Positions 33,451-44,878 of a DNA stretch of 64,000 nucleotides are shown in pieces. Position 1 is the first letter of the stretch, and every line of letters begins with the position of its first letter. Under the pieces are notes generated by a model. That model was not told where the DNA came from. It did not search any database and was given only the letters and a program-made list of their open reading frames with translations. Position numbers and translations under genes: made by a program. The stretch comes from Malania oleifera. Lineage: Eukaryota > Streptophyta > Magnoliopsida > Santalales > Ximeniaceae. The DNA lies in NCBI RefSeq assembly GCF_029873635.1, contig NC_080425.1, forward strand, positions 47,352,178 to 47,416,177. Reading direction: 5' to 3'.

Positions 33451-34400
33451 AGCAATAATTCAGCACCCACTTTAGATGGAATTAGAGAGGCTCAGCATGG
33501 TGTTAGTGGAGAATGATCCTCAGGTATTTATTGCTAGCCTAGTTATGCAATCTATGCTTTATAAAAAGATTAAAGCCGCTCAGGGGAATGATCCATAATT
33601 AGCAGAGGTAATAACCCGAGTATAGGATGGTCAAGGAGAGGAATTCAGCATTTTTGATGATGGGGCTCTGAGATTTCGTACCAGATTGTGCGTGCTTGCG
33701 AATGATGATATTAGGAGAATGATTCTAGAGGAGGCTTACAGATCTCTATACTCAGTTCATCCCGATAGCATGAAAATGTATAGGGATCTACGAAAGTATT
33801 TCTAGTGGAGTGCTATGAAGAGTGAGATTGTAGAATTTGTGTAGCAGTGCTTGGCATGCCAGCAAGTTAAGGCTGAGCACTAGAGGCCGGCAAGATAGTT
33901 GTAGCCACTTTATATCCCTAAATGGAAGTGGGACCACATATCCATGGAGTTTGTTACTGAGCTACCATCAGCGCCGTATGGTCAGAATGCCATTTGGGTA
34001 GTTGTGGATAGGCTGACAAAAACATCTCATTTTCTACCCATTAAAGTTAGCTACCTTATGCATAGATTAGTAGAGATTTACATTTAGAAGATTGTTTGAC
34101 CCCATGGAGTACCAGTATTTATAGTTTCAGACTGTGATCCACACTTTACATCACGATTCTTGAAGAGCTTGCAGGAGGCTTTGGGGTATTAGTTAGCATT
34201 CAACACCACTTTCCATCCTCAGATAGATGGTTAGACAGAGAGAATAATTCATATACTTGAGGATATGTTACGAGCATGTGTATTAGATTTTGGGGGTAGC
34301 TGGACCCAGTATTTGCCACTGGTGGAGTTTGCCTACAACAACAGCTATCAGGCTAGCATAAACATGAGTTTTGGAACCAGAAATAGTGCAGCAGACATAT
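33451..34400 (+). pseudogene. Integrase zinc-binding and core of B
   Basis: H2C2 region at about 33730-33880 (YRSLYSVHPDSMKMYRDL, then CLACQQVKAEH). Core from about 33930: EFVTELPSAPYGQNAIWVV (first Asp replaced by Glu), [12 protein letters not shown] (second Asp kept), TERIIHILEDMLRACVLDF (Glu kept). At about 34360 the frame jumps from NNSYQASI to the C-terminal segment: about 75 bp with YGRRCRSPLCW in relatives are missing. Several stops. Confidence 0.8.
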
Positions 34401-34924
34401 GATAAAGTCTGACTTATTCGAGATAGAATATGTGTAGCACAGAGTTAGCAGAAAAGCTACGCAGATACTCGCCGCCAGGAATTAGAATTTGAAGTGGGGG
34501 ACCATGTGTTCTTGAAAATAGTAACACTGAAGAGAGTCATGAGGTTTGGGAAGAAGGGTAAGTTAAGCCCTAGGTTTATTGGTCCATTTGAGATACTTGA
34601 GAAAATTGGGTCAGTTGCATATCGGCTAGCTTTACCACTAGCTCTATCCAAAATACATGACGTATTTCATGTTTCTATATTAAGGAAATACATCCAGATC
34701 CTTCCCATATTATTAGTTATGCAGAATTAGAATTCAGTGATGCTCTTGCATATAAGGAAGCTCCAGTGCAGATCTTGGATAAAAAAGAACAGGAATTGCG
34801 GAGTAAAAAGATACCATTAGTAAAAATCTTGTGGAGGAATGACGCAGTAGAAGGAGCTTCTTGGGAGCTTGAAGATGAAATCAGACAGGAATACCCATAC
34901 CTATTTAGTGGAATATGGCAGTGA
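34401..34924 (+). pseudogene. Integrase C-terminus and chromodomain-like tail of B
   Basis: The 34494-34730 stretch reads [38 protein letters not shown] and HDVFHVSILRKY. After a one-base frame change near 34690, the tail KIPLVKILWRNDAVEGASWELE and YPYLFSG ends at a TGA at 34922-34924. Confidence 0.83.
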
Positions 34925-35172
34925 TTTGTAAGTTAAAGTAATGATAATTTTATTTTATTTAGTACAGTGTAATTGTAAAGTAGAGTATAGGATAGGTAGT
35001 GCTTTTGGTTTTGGGATAATTGTTTTTCTCTTTTATAGGTATAATTGTAATCTCCCTTATGTAACCATGGTATTCCTCCGCCATAAGTGAGGGTAAGTAA
35101 TAAAATAAGTACATCGTTTATCTTTAAGGGATGATGAATCATATGGATAGCAAATTTTGAGGACAAAATTTT

Positions 35173-35188
35173 TATAAGGAGGGGAGAA
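35173..35188 (+). other. Polypurine tract of B
   Basis: TATAAGGAGGGGAGAA directly before the 3' LTR start TGTAGAGAC at 35189, preceded by AATTTTGAGGACAAAATTTT. Confidence 0.85.
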
Positions 35189-35570
35189 TGTAGAGACCCG
35201 AATAATTATCATAATTTAATAATAGAAGGAGGAGAGAAAGAAATAATTTAATAGGGTCTCATCGACGAACATAGAGGATTCATCGATGAGCGCACATGAG
35301 GGGCTCATTGATGGGGATGTGTCTCATCAATGAGAAAATACTGAGAGACTATATTTCAGTTTCCGAATTTTTTCGATAAGGGGTAGGTATTCGTCGACAA
35401 AATTCCTTCGTGGCCTCGTTGATGAAGTGACGTGTCTCATCGATGAACAGTGTATAAATAGTTCTAAACTCTGATTTCACGTAGTATATTTGTAACAACC
35501 CGAAGAATAATGGTATTTAAATAATAAAAGAAATAGAAATGGAAATAGGAATAGAAGGAGGCAGTCGACT

Positions 35571-35817
35571 TTGTCGACGACGTAGCATTTTGGATGGGGT
35601 AATCCCAAGAAAATTCTCACGCCTCATCAACAAACACAGGGGTTTCGTCGACGAGGATTCTTCGGGACCTCGTCAACGAAGTTCCGTCTCGTCGATGAGA
35701 AGATACCGAGAAAGGATTTTTGGAAGCCTAAAATTTGTCGATGAGGGTTAAGGTTTATCGACGAACTTTCTACAGGATTCGTCGCCTGGCTTGTCGACGA
35801 ATCCCGCAGTATAAATA
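35571..35817 (+). promoter_or_regulatory. U3 TCGTCGACGA array and TATA box of C
   Basis: About seven copies or near-copies: 35571, 35645 (exact), 35670, 35689, 35735, 35756 and 35791, followed by TATAAATA at 35810-35817. Confidence 0.6.
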
Positions 35818-36124
35818 GGGTTAAACGTGATTTTTTAGTTCATTTTCTTGCGTAGAATTCACACTCTCTCATCTTTCGATTTCTCCTCCTTCTCTTTATG
35901 ATCTCGGGTCAATTTTCTGTTGGTTCGATGATCTGAAGCCACCATGACGCTCCTGGGAAAGTTCTCTGCAAGTCTGCCGGAGCGGATTGTCGGTGGGGCT
36001 GAGTTGGAAACCATCCCAAATCCAGGGTAAGGCTTTCTACTCAGTATTTGGTTATTTGAAAGTTGTAGAAAGTGTAGTCCACGTAGAAATATTGAACTTT
36101 AATTCTGGGAGATGTGATTTTCAG

Positions 36125-36186
36125 GGTGTTGAGTAGGGAACCTTGCGGGTGCAAGACAGATTTTCTTAGGGGCTTTTCAAGAATCA
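36125..36186 (+). other. Candidate 62-nt leader exon in LTR C
   Basis: Preceded by GATGTGATTTTCAG and followed by GTAAGGTG. The upstream 98-nt intron-like segment (36027-36124) is AT-rich with a GTAAGG start. Equal in length to the segment in B and X. Confidence 0.38.
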
Positions 36187-36445
36187 AGTAAGGTGATAAA
36201 CTAAGTTAGTAATTTTACGAAAATATGTATATTGTTACAGCATTTGATTTCAGGAAAATAAATATATTTATATATGATTTATATTTGGAAAATACTGTTG
36301 AAAATGTCGGTATGTTAAATATATGAAAAACTTGTTTAGTGTGGCATGAGTAGAAATTGTTATGAAAAACTATTTTCTGGGAATGTGTTAATGATACGGA
36401 TTTTTATAAAGGAAAATCGGCATATGAGCCGAGATTTTAATATAT

Positions 36446-36672
36446 TTGTGGGCGTACGGGCCGAGCTATTTGTATGATTTGCCAGCGCACGGACTGAGCT
36501 ATGGATATATTTTTCCAGCATACAGGCCGTGCTATGTGCATGATTTTATGGAGTGTGGGCTGAGCTATGGATATGATTTGCCAGCATACGGGCTGAGCTA
36601 TGGATATGATTTGCCGACGTACAAGCTGAGCTATGGTAAAATGTGAAATACCGGCGTACGGGCCGATGATTT
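36446..36672. repeat. Minisatellite of about 32-bp units in LTR C
   Basis: Repeats of GGGCTGAGCTATGGATATGA plus TTTGCCAGCATAC. A related array (CGGCCCTTACACCGGCATA units) occupies the matching position in LTR D (47360-47510). Confidence 0.85.
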
Positions 36673-39178
36673 TCATGATATACATATACATGTAAAATGA
36701 GATGATTGATTTGATAATTAATGATATGAAATATCCATGTATCACGGTTTCAGTATATGTTATATGATATCAGAACCTGGTTGGCTTGGTTTAGGCTAGC
36801 ACTTGCACGATACCATTGCTATGTGTCCATGGTCATCATGATCATGATATTTGTGTTAAAGCAGCTGTACGGAGTTGTGTTAGATTGGATGGTCGATGTG
36901 GTTTTTAAGAAGTATGTGAGCGCCCCTGGTGTACAGACCAGGTCTGGCAGACCCATTAGACTTACAGACTGTACTTTTGACTTAGCAGTGGTTGGCCAAC
37001 CATTATTAGGTCCCGCCTTCAGGCCACACAATCCAGTCATGTGGGGGTAATACATGACAACAGCCAGCTAACCTACCAAGATTGTTTTCTTATTATGTTA
37101 TACGAGATGAATTATATTTATGAAAATCATATGTTCTGCAATGATTTGAAAATATATGTTTCCCAAATATGACACAGACAGTTATACTGATATGTTTATG
37201 TATGATTTTATATAGAACACATAAATGCTTATGTTGCCACACACTAGTGTTAGTTTATTTCTCTTACTGAGAGGTGTCTCACCCCAAATTTCATAAATAT
37301 TTCAAGAACCCTTGATAGGAGAGTGGGTAAAGCCCTGCTGATCTAGTACTATTGATCTGCCCTTCTAGAAGGGTAAGTGTTTTGATAGGGTCGGATGTAT
37401 TTTGTGAGATTACCCTAGATATCTTTTGGGTTGTGTACTGTGTGTATATAAAAACAGTGGATGTAGTAACTCTGATATTGTGATGGATGATTTTGGCTTG
37501 CGTGATGTGTTTCTAATGTATCCCTGGTACTCACGGGTCCAGGTGGATTATGATTTGCTGTGTTTTATGATATTGATTTTATTATACTATGGAAAAAAAT
37601 GTGGAAATTAAGCAGGTCGTCACAATATTCAACACAAAACCCACTCTCTCTCTCTCTCTCTCTCCTATTTGGTTTTCCCTTCTTCTCTCTAAGATTTCGG
37701 GCCCATTCTTCGTTGAATTGACAATCTGAAGTGGCCACGACACTCTTGGAGAAGTTCTCTTCAAATCTGCTAGAGTGGATCGTTGGCAAGGTTAACTTGA
37801 ATCCCATCCCAAATTCAAGGTAAGGGTTTTATTTGGGAATTTGGCTTTCCTACAGTTGTAGAAAATGTAGAACTCGAAGAAATACTGAAGTTTTATTTTA
37901 GGGAATGCTATTTTTACGGTGTTTAATAAGGAACCCTACGGGTATAGGACCAGTCGTAATAAGGGCTTTTCAGTAATCAGGTAAAGGAAATATGCTATGT
38001 TAGTTAAAGTAGAGAATTTTTACCAGTAAAGTATAGTATATGTTCATGAGTTTTGAGAGAAGAAATTTACATGATTTTATAAATTATGTTTAATAAATTT
38101 TAGTTGTGTGGCATGAGAATATTGATATAGTACAGTGTTTTACACAGTTTTTTTATAGAATTATGATTATATAGTTTCTACAGTATCATGATATACAGTT
38201 TTATTACAAGTTATGGTTATATTGTAATGATAGAATCATGATTTATAGTATATACAGACAGCAAGGTGTTTTTACAATTTTTCATAATACCATGATTACA
38301 CAGTTTTACAGAAACCATGACATACAGAAATACAGTTGATACAGTAATACAGTTTACTACAGCGTCATGATTAATATAGTTAATACATAATCATGGTAAA
38401 ACAGATAGACTTTATATAGAAATGTATTATATAGTATCAGACCCTGATGGACCATTACAAATCACTTTATAGAGTACGGTACCGTAGCTATTTACAGTTC
38501 AGATTGCAACCACATAACTCAGATAGTATGTGGATTTATAACGGTCGATCGTGCCTTTGTAGTGGACAGGCTCCCCATCAGTGAGAGTTGAGGAAGTCGA
38601 TCTGACTTTTGGAGAATAGTTATTTATCCTAGTAGGCCAGTTAGTGATAGATCCCACCTAAGGGCTGCACAACCCTATCATGAGAGGTTAAATCATGACA
38701 TACAGTTATCCATCCAGGGAAGTTTTCTAAGTTATTATACGTATACTCAAATTTATAGAAACAATAGATGTAATTATGAATATTAGAAGTATTATGAATA
38801 GAAAATTTATAAAGACATTTATGTTAAGTAACATAGGTGTGAACTATACTGTACAATATTTATACATGTTTCTTTTAGATTCGGTTATCCATGATATCTC
38901 TAAATCAGATTATTACAAATATGTAACTCATTTGCCATGCACTAGTAATAGCATAGTTCGTCTTACTGAGCATTGTCTTATCCCAGTGATTTAATATTTT
39001 TTAGGTGATTCAGCTTGGTGAGCAGATCAGGCTCACAGATAGAGGGAGCTACAGTACTGCCCTATTTGAGGGTGAGTATTTTGGGGAGATTATTGTTGTT
39101 TGGCCTTAGTTCAGTTGGGGTATTTTGGGGAATAGTCATATATGTACAACTTGAGAAATAGTTTGACACTCTGGTATT

Positions 39179-39210
<32 letters not shown>

Positions 39211-39464
39211 GGATATGTTTTTATGTATACAACTTCTCATTGCTTAGGTTGTTTGTTGTAGTGCAGTTTTCATGGGTCCTATCTAGGCCGAGGTCAGTTG
39301 ACTTATAATAATAGGTATCAGAGCAATGAAATTTCATAGTATATATGTAAGGAAAAAAATTTTTTTTTTTTATTAAAGCAGGTCGTTACAAGAATAATAT
39401 TAAATTGTTACCAGATATTTATATTAAGAAAAAAATGGTAGTAATTTGAGGTCGTGATAAATTT

Positions 39465-39476
39465 TGGTATCAGAGC
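39465..39476 (+). other. Primer binding site of A
   Basis: TGGTATCAGAGC, perfect, 5 nt after the LTR end GAGGTCGTGATA. Confidence 0.92.
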
Positions 39477-39840
39477 CTAGGTTGCTAGGTTCTTTAGACT
39501 TTAGTGTATAGCGAAAAACAATACCAGAGTATAGGAATGGATTTTAATGAAGGTAGAAATGAGTAGACTAAGATTTTTGGAAAAGTCAATGTGAGGGAGT
39601 AATATGAGAATTTAGGGTTTGTGTTGCAGTTTGGAGATAGGAACTTCGAGATGGTTTTTGTATTTTTCTTGGGGTGACAATGATTGGAAAACCATGGTAA
39701 CTATTGTCAGTTTTGTTTCTAAATGGTAGGACTAAACCTTAAATTAGTAGATAGGTGATATGGAGATATCTTAGTTAGATTAATGTAATAGTCGTACTAT
39801 GAAGTTAGGATTCTTAGATTATTTTTTGTGTTATTGCAGG

Positions 39841-40860
39841 ATGGACCCCGAAAATAGCAATGCACACGTCGGTGGTAGTAGGGGTGTAGGGCTTTCCAGT
39901 ATGGGTGGAAATGACTTTGAACAGGTGCTACGCAGTGTAGCACAACAAGTTATGGCAGAAATTGCTTGAAACAGCAGAGAATAGGGCTGCCCATTAGCTA
40001 ATTAGGGTTGTATGATTCAGTAGTTCACTAACCTAAATCCTTTGGTGTTCTCGGGGGGAGCTAGCCCTGTAGTTGCTAAAAACTGGATGTAGGAAATTGA
40101 GAAAATATTGACGGTGCTGCATTGTATTGATGAGCAGAGGGTTCTCTTTGCTACATATAAGTTGAGGGGTGAGGCTGAGAGATGGTGGACAACCGTTAAG
40201 TTGTTAGAGGAATGGAGACCCGTGCTAGTAGCCATGACTTGGAGCTGATTTAAAGAAGTGTTCTTTGACCGATATTTCCCTGCCACTGTTAGAGAAGCTA
40301 AGGTAAAGGAATTCTTAAATCTAATGCAGGGGCATCTCACGGTTCATCAGTATGCGGTGGAATTTATTGAACTGTCGCATTTTGCCCCATATATTGTCCC
40401 AGACGAGGCTAAGAAAGTGAGGAAGTTCGAGAGGAATTTGAGGTAAGAAATCTATGAACAAGTGGAGTTCTGAAGGAGCAAGATTTCTCAAATTTGGTTG
40501 ATAAAGCCACTATAGTAGAGGCAAGCAGGAAGAAGGGTATTGGGATACAGAGCTAGAGAAAGAGGCCCACCCCTTTTGGGTTTCAAGTAGGTACTAGCTG
40601 TGGCCATGGAGAGGAGACCGTTACGATGGAGGATAGAGGTAGGTGATGGGAAACCGTGGGTATCAGGGTGAGCATACATGTCCTATTTGCCCTAGATGTG
40701 GTAGGAGGCATATAGGAGAATGTCGTGTGGGAGGAAATATCTGTTATTGGTGTGGGAGACTGGGACACATCGCACGGGCATGTCATGGGCCGTTGATCAA
40801 TGCCCCAGCTCTTGTACCAGTTTAGGGAAATAATCAGGAGCCCCGAGGAGGTTAGTTGAG
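39841..40860 (+). pseudogene. gag of A
   Basis: Starts at ATG 39841 (MDPENSNAHVGGSRG) directly after GCAGG. A stop lies at 39967. Capsid pieces include PSGGASPVVAKNW-like and [11 protein letters not shown]; 40258-40446 reads FFDRYFPATVREAKVKEFLN and VHQYAVEFIELSHFAPYIV. The 40643-40825 stretch has two zinc motifs, CPRCGRRHIGEC and a complete CCHC knuckle CYWCGRLGHIARAC, the best-preserved knuckle among the gypsy elements here. Confidence 0.84.
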
Positions 40861-41238
40861 GAACACAGGCCCGATAAGAGTCTATATGATGATACCAAGA
40901 GACGTTGAGATTGCGGCGATGTCATGATAGGTACTATCATTGTTTTATCATATAAAATTGTTGTTTTATTTGACTCAGGGGCTACACATTCTTTTGTGTC
41001 TATGGGCTACATCAAATTATGTGGGATGGAAACCCAACTGTTAGACACCGAGCTGTTAGTTGCTACACCGACGGGGATAGTGAGGTGTCGAAAGGTGCTT
41101 AGAGACTATCTAGTGGGCATTTAGGGAGGTGTATTACCCGTTGATCTTGTGGTATTAGATATGTAGGGATTTGATATGATTTTGGGTATAGACTGGCTAG
41201 CAGCTAACTATGCCAGTATTGATTATCATTAGAAAGAA
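40861..41238 (+). pseudogene. Aspartic protease of A
   Basis: The 40924-41124 frame has IVVLFDSGATHSFVSMGY with the catalytic DSG intact. Then a stop at 41122 and, in the same frame, GFDMILGIDWLAANYASID with further stops at 41164 and 41233. Stops 40924-42210 are all in one frame, so damage here is mostly by point mutation. Confidence 0.83.
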
Positions 41239-42400
41239 GTGATATTTAGGCCTCCTAGAGAGCAAAAATTTAGATTCGTGGGGTTTTGTGTGCTTGCCCC
41301 ACCAAAGTTGGTGTATACTATTCAAGCAAGGAGACTACTCTGGGACAACTTCCAAGGGTACATAGTGTGTATGAAGGAAGTGCCAGAGGGAGATTTGAAA
41401 CTTGCTGATATTACAGCAGTCAGGAAATTTTTAGATGTTTTTCCAGTAGAGTTACCTGGTTTACCACCGGATCGTGAAATTGAGTTTGCTGTTGATCTAT
41501 TCCCAGGGTCAGTACTGATTTCTAAAGCAGCCTATAGAATGGCTCTAGCCGAATTGAAAGAAGTGAAAGACCAGTTGTAAGAATTATTAGATAAAGAGTT
41601 TATCAGACCTAGTGTGTTTCCCTGGGGAGCATCAGTTTTATTTATAAAGAAGAAATACAGGACGATGAGGATGTATATAGACTATAGAGAGATAAACAAA
41701 GTGACAGTAAAGAACAAGTATCTTCTTCCTCGTATTAATGACTTATTTGATCAGCTCCAGGGAACTCGGGTTTACTCTAAGATTGATCTTTGGTTGGGAT
41801 ACCATCAGGTAAAAATTAAAGTAGAGGATATTCTGAAGATAGCTTTCTGAACCAAGTATGGCCACTATGAGTTTTTGGTTATGCCCTTCGGATTGACTAA
41901 TGCACCAACAGTGTTTATAAACCTAATGAATAAGGTATTCCACCAATATTTGGACCAGTTTGTTGCCATTTTTATTGATGATATTCTGGTATATTCAAAG
42001 AGTTTAGAGGAGCATGAAGATCATCTGAGGATGGTGCTACAGATGTTGAGAGAAAAGAAGCTACACGCTAAGTTCAAGAAATGTGAATTTTGGCTAAGGG
42101 AAGTTATGTTCCTTGGACATGTGATCTCAGTGGATGGTATTTTGGTAGATTTGAGTAAGATAGAAGCAGTGGTGAATTGGGCGAGGCTGAGAAATGTTTG
42201 GGAGATTTGAAGTTTCTTGGGTCTGACAGGATACTACTGACTGTTTGTAAAGGGTTTCTTCAGATTAGCAGGTCCTCTCACAAGGCTCACAAGGAAAAGT
42301 GTGGAGTTCGAGTGGACCGATGAATGTGAGCAGTGTTTTCAGGAATTAAAGAAGCGACTCATCACCACACCAATTTTGATCATTCCATCAGGGGATGGAG
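41239..42400 (+). pseudogene. Reverse transcriptase of A
   Basis: Same frame as the protease. Linker at 41239-41580 (RPPREQKFRFVGFCV, FLDVFPVELPGLPPDRE), stop 41578. RT follows with [34 protein letters not shown], stop 41848, [17 protein letters not shown], catalytic [25 protein letters not shown] and stop 42208. A frame change lies near 42400 before RNase H. Confidence 0.86.
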
Positions 42401-42800
42401 ATATGTGATTTACAATGACGCATCTCTAAGAGGAATTGGGTGTGTATTGATGCAACAAGGAAAGGTCGTGGCATATGCTTCTCGAAAACTCAAGGAATAT
42501 GTAAAGAACTACCCAACACATGATTTAGAGTTGGCTGTAGTGGTGTATGCCTTAAAGATTTGGAGGCATTATCTATACGGTGGGAAATGTGAGATCTTTA
42601 TGGATCATAAAAGCTTGAAATACTTCTTCACACAGAAAGAGTTGAACATGAGGCAGAGGAGATGGTTAGAGTCAATTAAAGATTACGACTGTACCATCAA
42701 TTACCACCCAAGGAAAGCAAATGTGGTAGTTGATTCCTTGAGTAGGAAATCTGGGAATGCCTCTACATCAGCAGTGATGATGCAGCATTAGATCGGAATG
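42401..42800 (+). pseudogene. RNase H of A
   Basis: Within the 42333-42791 frame: [19 protein letters not shown] (first Asp kept), [55 protein letters not shown]. Ends [13 protein letters not shown] at a stop. Core motifs intact. Confidence 0.85.
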
Positions 42801-43760
42801 GATTTGGAAAGGCTTGGGGTAGAGCTGGTAAAGGAAGATCACCAAACATTTATTACTAGTTTGGTACTTTAGCCAACTTTGCTGGAGAAGATTAAGATCG
42901 CTCAGATGCAGGATATAGAATTAGTAAAGATCAGAGATAAAATATAGGGTGGATAGGGAATTGATTTTAGTATTTTAGATGACGATGCTCTGAGGTTTGG
43001 TACCAGACTGTGCGTACCTGTAGATCCTAAAATTAAAAGAACCATCTTGGGGGAGGCGCATCGATTCTTGTATACCGTGCACCCAGGAAGTAATAAAATG
43101 TATAGGGATCTTTAGAAATCCTTTTGGTGGAGTAATATGAAGAAAAAGATAGCTGAATATGTAGAACATTGTTTGACATGCCAGCAGGTAAAAACTGAGC
43201 ACCAGAGATCAGTGGAGAGATTACAGCCACTCCACATTCCTAAGTGGAAGTGGGAATATATTTCTATGGATTTTTTTATAGGATTGTTGCCAGCACTTCA
43301 TGGTTAGGATGCTATCTGGGTAGTCATAGATCGGTTAACAAAGACAGCCCACTTTCTTCTTATCAGAGTTGGGTACTCCATGAGTAGGTTGGTAGAGATA
43401 TATATACAGGAGATAGTAAGATTACATGGAGTGCCAGTGTCCATTTTCTTTGATTGAGACCCATGATTCACATCGCAGTTTTGGAAAAGTTTACAAAGAG
43501 CCATAGGTACACAGCTGACATTTAGTATGACCTTCCATCCTCAGACTGATGGACAAATGGAGAAGATGATTCAAATACTAGAGGATATGCTATGAATATG
43601 TGTATTAAATTTTGGTGGTATGTGGATCTAGTACATGCCACTAGTTGAATTTTCTTATAATAATAGCTATCAGGCTACCATTGGGATGACACCATATGAG
43701 GCGTTATATGGTAGGAGGTGCTGATCTCCGTTGTATTGGGATGAAACTGGTGAGAGACAA
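42801..43760 (+). pseudogene. Integrase zinc-binding and core of A
   Basis: H2C2 region 43040-43200 (HRFLYTVHPGSNKMYRDL, then CLTCQQVKTEH). Core: SMDFFIGLLPALHG with first Asp, second site FD*DP*FTSQFW, so the Asp is present but flanked by stops, then GQMEKMIQILEDML with Glu. YGRRC*SPLYWDETGER follows. At least six in-frame stops. Confidence 0.82.
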
Positions 43761-44318
43761 ATTTTGGGACTGAAGTTGGTTCAACAAACTTAAGAGAAAG
43801 TCAAACTCATCAGAGATAAAATCTGGACAGCTTAGAGTTGGCAGAAAAGTTATGCAGATACTCGCCGGCGAGAGTTGGAATTTGGTGCAGGAGACCATGA
43901 ATTTTTGAAAGTTGCATCGATGAAGAGGTGATGAGGTTTGAGAGGAAGGGTAAACTGAGCCGTAGGTATATTGGACCATTCGAGATACTTGAAAGAGTGG
44001 GTCCAGTTGACTACAGGTTAGCCTTACCACCAGTTCTATATAGAATTCATGACATATTCCATGTATCCATGTTGAGGAAATACGTCATGGATCCCTCTCA
44101 CGCGATTAACTATGAGGCACTAGAGCTTGGAGATGTCTTGTCTTATGAAGAAGTGCCTGTTTAGATTCTAGATAGAAAGGAATAGGAGTTATGTACAAAG
44201 AAAATTCTACTGGTGAAAGTGCTATGGTGCAACCATGCAGTCGAGGAGGCTTCGTGGGAATTAGAGAAATAGATGCGCTAGCGTTATCCACATCTGTTCA
44301 GTGGAGATCAGAGATGAG
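43761..44318 (+). pseudogene. Integrase C-terminus and chromodomain-like tail of A
   Basis: 43928-44164 reads [52 protein letters not shown]. The tail KILLVKVLWCNHAVEEASWE and YPHLFSGDQR ends near 44318, with stops at 44164 and 44270. Confidence 0.84.
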
Positions 44319-44520
44319 ATGTTAAAAATAAAATAAATAGCAGTGTATGTGTTTCTTTAATTTGTATAATATAGGGTAGGATAGTAAGTGATTTTGGTTT
44401 TAGGTTATAAATAGTTTTGGAAGAGTTTTTTTTTTCTTTAAATGATTGTAATCTCCTAGAACTCTTTTTCCTCAGAGAATGGTATATAACATAGATAGCA
44501 AATTTTGAAAAAAAAATTCT
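44319..44520 (+). other. 3' untranslated region of A
   Basis: Non-coding spacer between the end of pol and the polypurine tract. It contains GTAATCTCC and the ATAGCAAATTTTGAAAA block shared with B (35145-35165). Confidence 0.6.
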
Positions 44521-44535
44521 ATAAGGAGGGGAGAA
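44521..44535 (+). other. Polypurine tract of A
   Basis: ATAAGGAGGGGAGAA directly before the LTR start TATAGAGACC (TG changed to TA). Confidence 0.83.
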
Positions 44536-44823
44536 TATAGAGACCCTAAAAATATAATATTAAGAATATATAAGAAAAGGATGGAAAATAGATTGGTGAA
44601 GATAAAATCAGCAATGATTTTCTAAAGAGCTAAGAAAACCGACGACATTTATGTGGCTTTACCGCGGTCGGGTAAATAGGTAAACGGTGAAAACTGGGCC
44701 AGTTAAAGAGAAAATCGGCGATAGTTTTCTGAGAACCTAAGAAAACCATCGATGGTTTTTGTTAGAGACAAAATGATATATAAGGGGCTGCATGTTATAA
44801 TTTTATAAAATTTTCAAAACCTC

Positions 44824-44878
<55 letters not shown>

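Larger units (their letters stand above)
35491..37624 (+). mobile_element. Solo gypsy LTR C (2134 bp) in 3' LTR of B
   Basis: Starts TGTAACAACCCGAAGAATAA and ends GCAGGTCGTCACA, flanked by a perfect ATATT duplication (35486-35490, 37625-37629). No internal region, so it arose by recombination between the two LTRs of an insertion. It holds the TCGTCGACGA array (35571-35800), TATA box 35810-35817, donor GG/GTAAGG at 36027, a candidate exon, and the conserved block CTCTTACTGAGAGGTGTCTC (37261-37280). Confidence 0.93.
28636..39390 (+). mobile_element. Ty3/gypsy element B, inserted in LTR of A
   Basis: 5' LTR 28636-30678, internal 30679-35188, 3' LTR 35189-39390 (with solo LTR C inside). Flanks are AGAGT (28631-28635) and AGAAT (39391-39395), a 5-bp duplication with one change. 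Gag-pol is in the plus orientation but lacks the protease active site, part of the integrase, and has many stops. Confidence 0.9.
35189..39390 (+). repeat. 3' LTR of B, interrupted by solo LTR C
   Basis: 35189-35490 and 37625-39390 together match the 5' LTR. It ends CAGGTCGTTACA. A (TA)n run at 39187-39208 is absent from the 5' copy. Candidate splice sites are kept (AAGGTAAGGG at 37818). Confidence 0.9.
26764..39459 (+). repeat. 5' LTR of A, 5'-truncated and interrupted by B
   Basis: LTR parts are 26764-28635 and 39391-39459, matching 44810-46380 plus 58375-58826 of the 3' LTR. The first part starts at the CT tract, so U3 and TATA are absent. The second resumes with AATATTAAATTG as in the 3' LTR (AATATTATATTG). 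Contains the conserved block CTTACTGAGAGGTGTCTCAC (28296-28315) and a minisatellite of ACAGAACCATGATTTTATA-type units (27600-27800). Confidence 0.85.
26981..39839 (+). other. Candidate leader introns of A (contain element B)
   Basis: The donor-like CTGAG/GTGAGG is at 26980/26981 and the acceptor-like TTATTGCAG ends at 39839, one base before the gag ATG at 39841. A 64-nt candidate exon (27106-27169) lies between AAG and GTAAGAG. Without B the total would be about 2.1 kb. In the 3' LTR the TATA-to-donor distance is about 227 nt. Confidence 0.35.

Noticed and set aside
36446..36672. CRISPR-like array
   Set aside because: Units are about 32 bp, directly adjoining and degenerate, without unique spacers, in a plant LTR.
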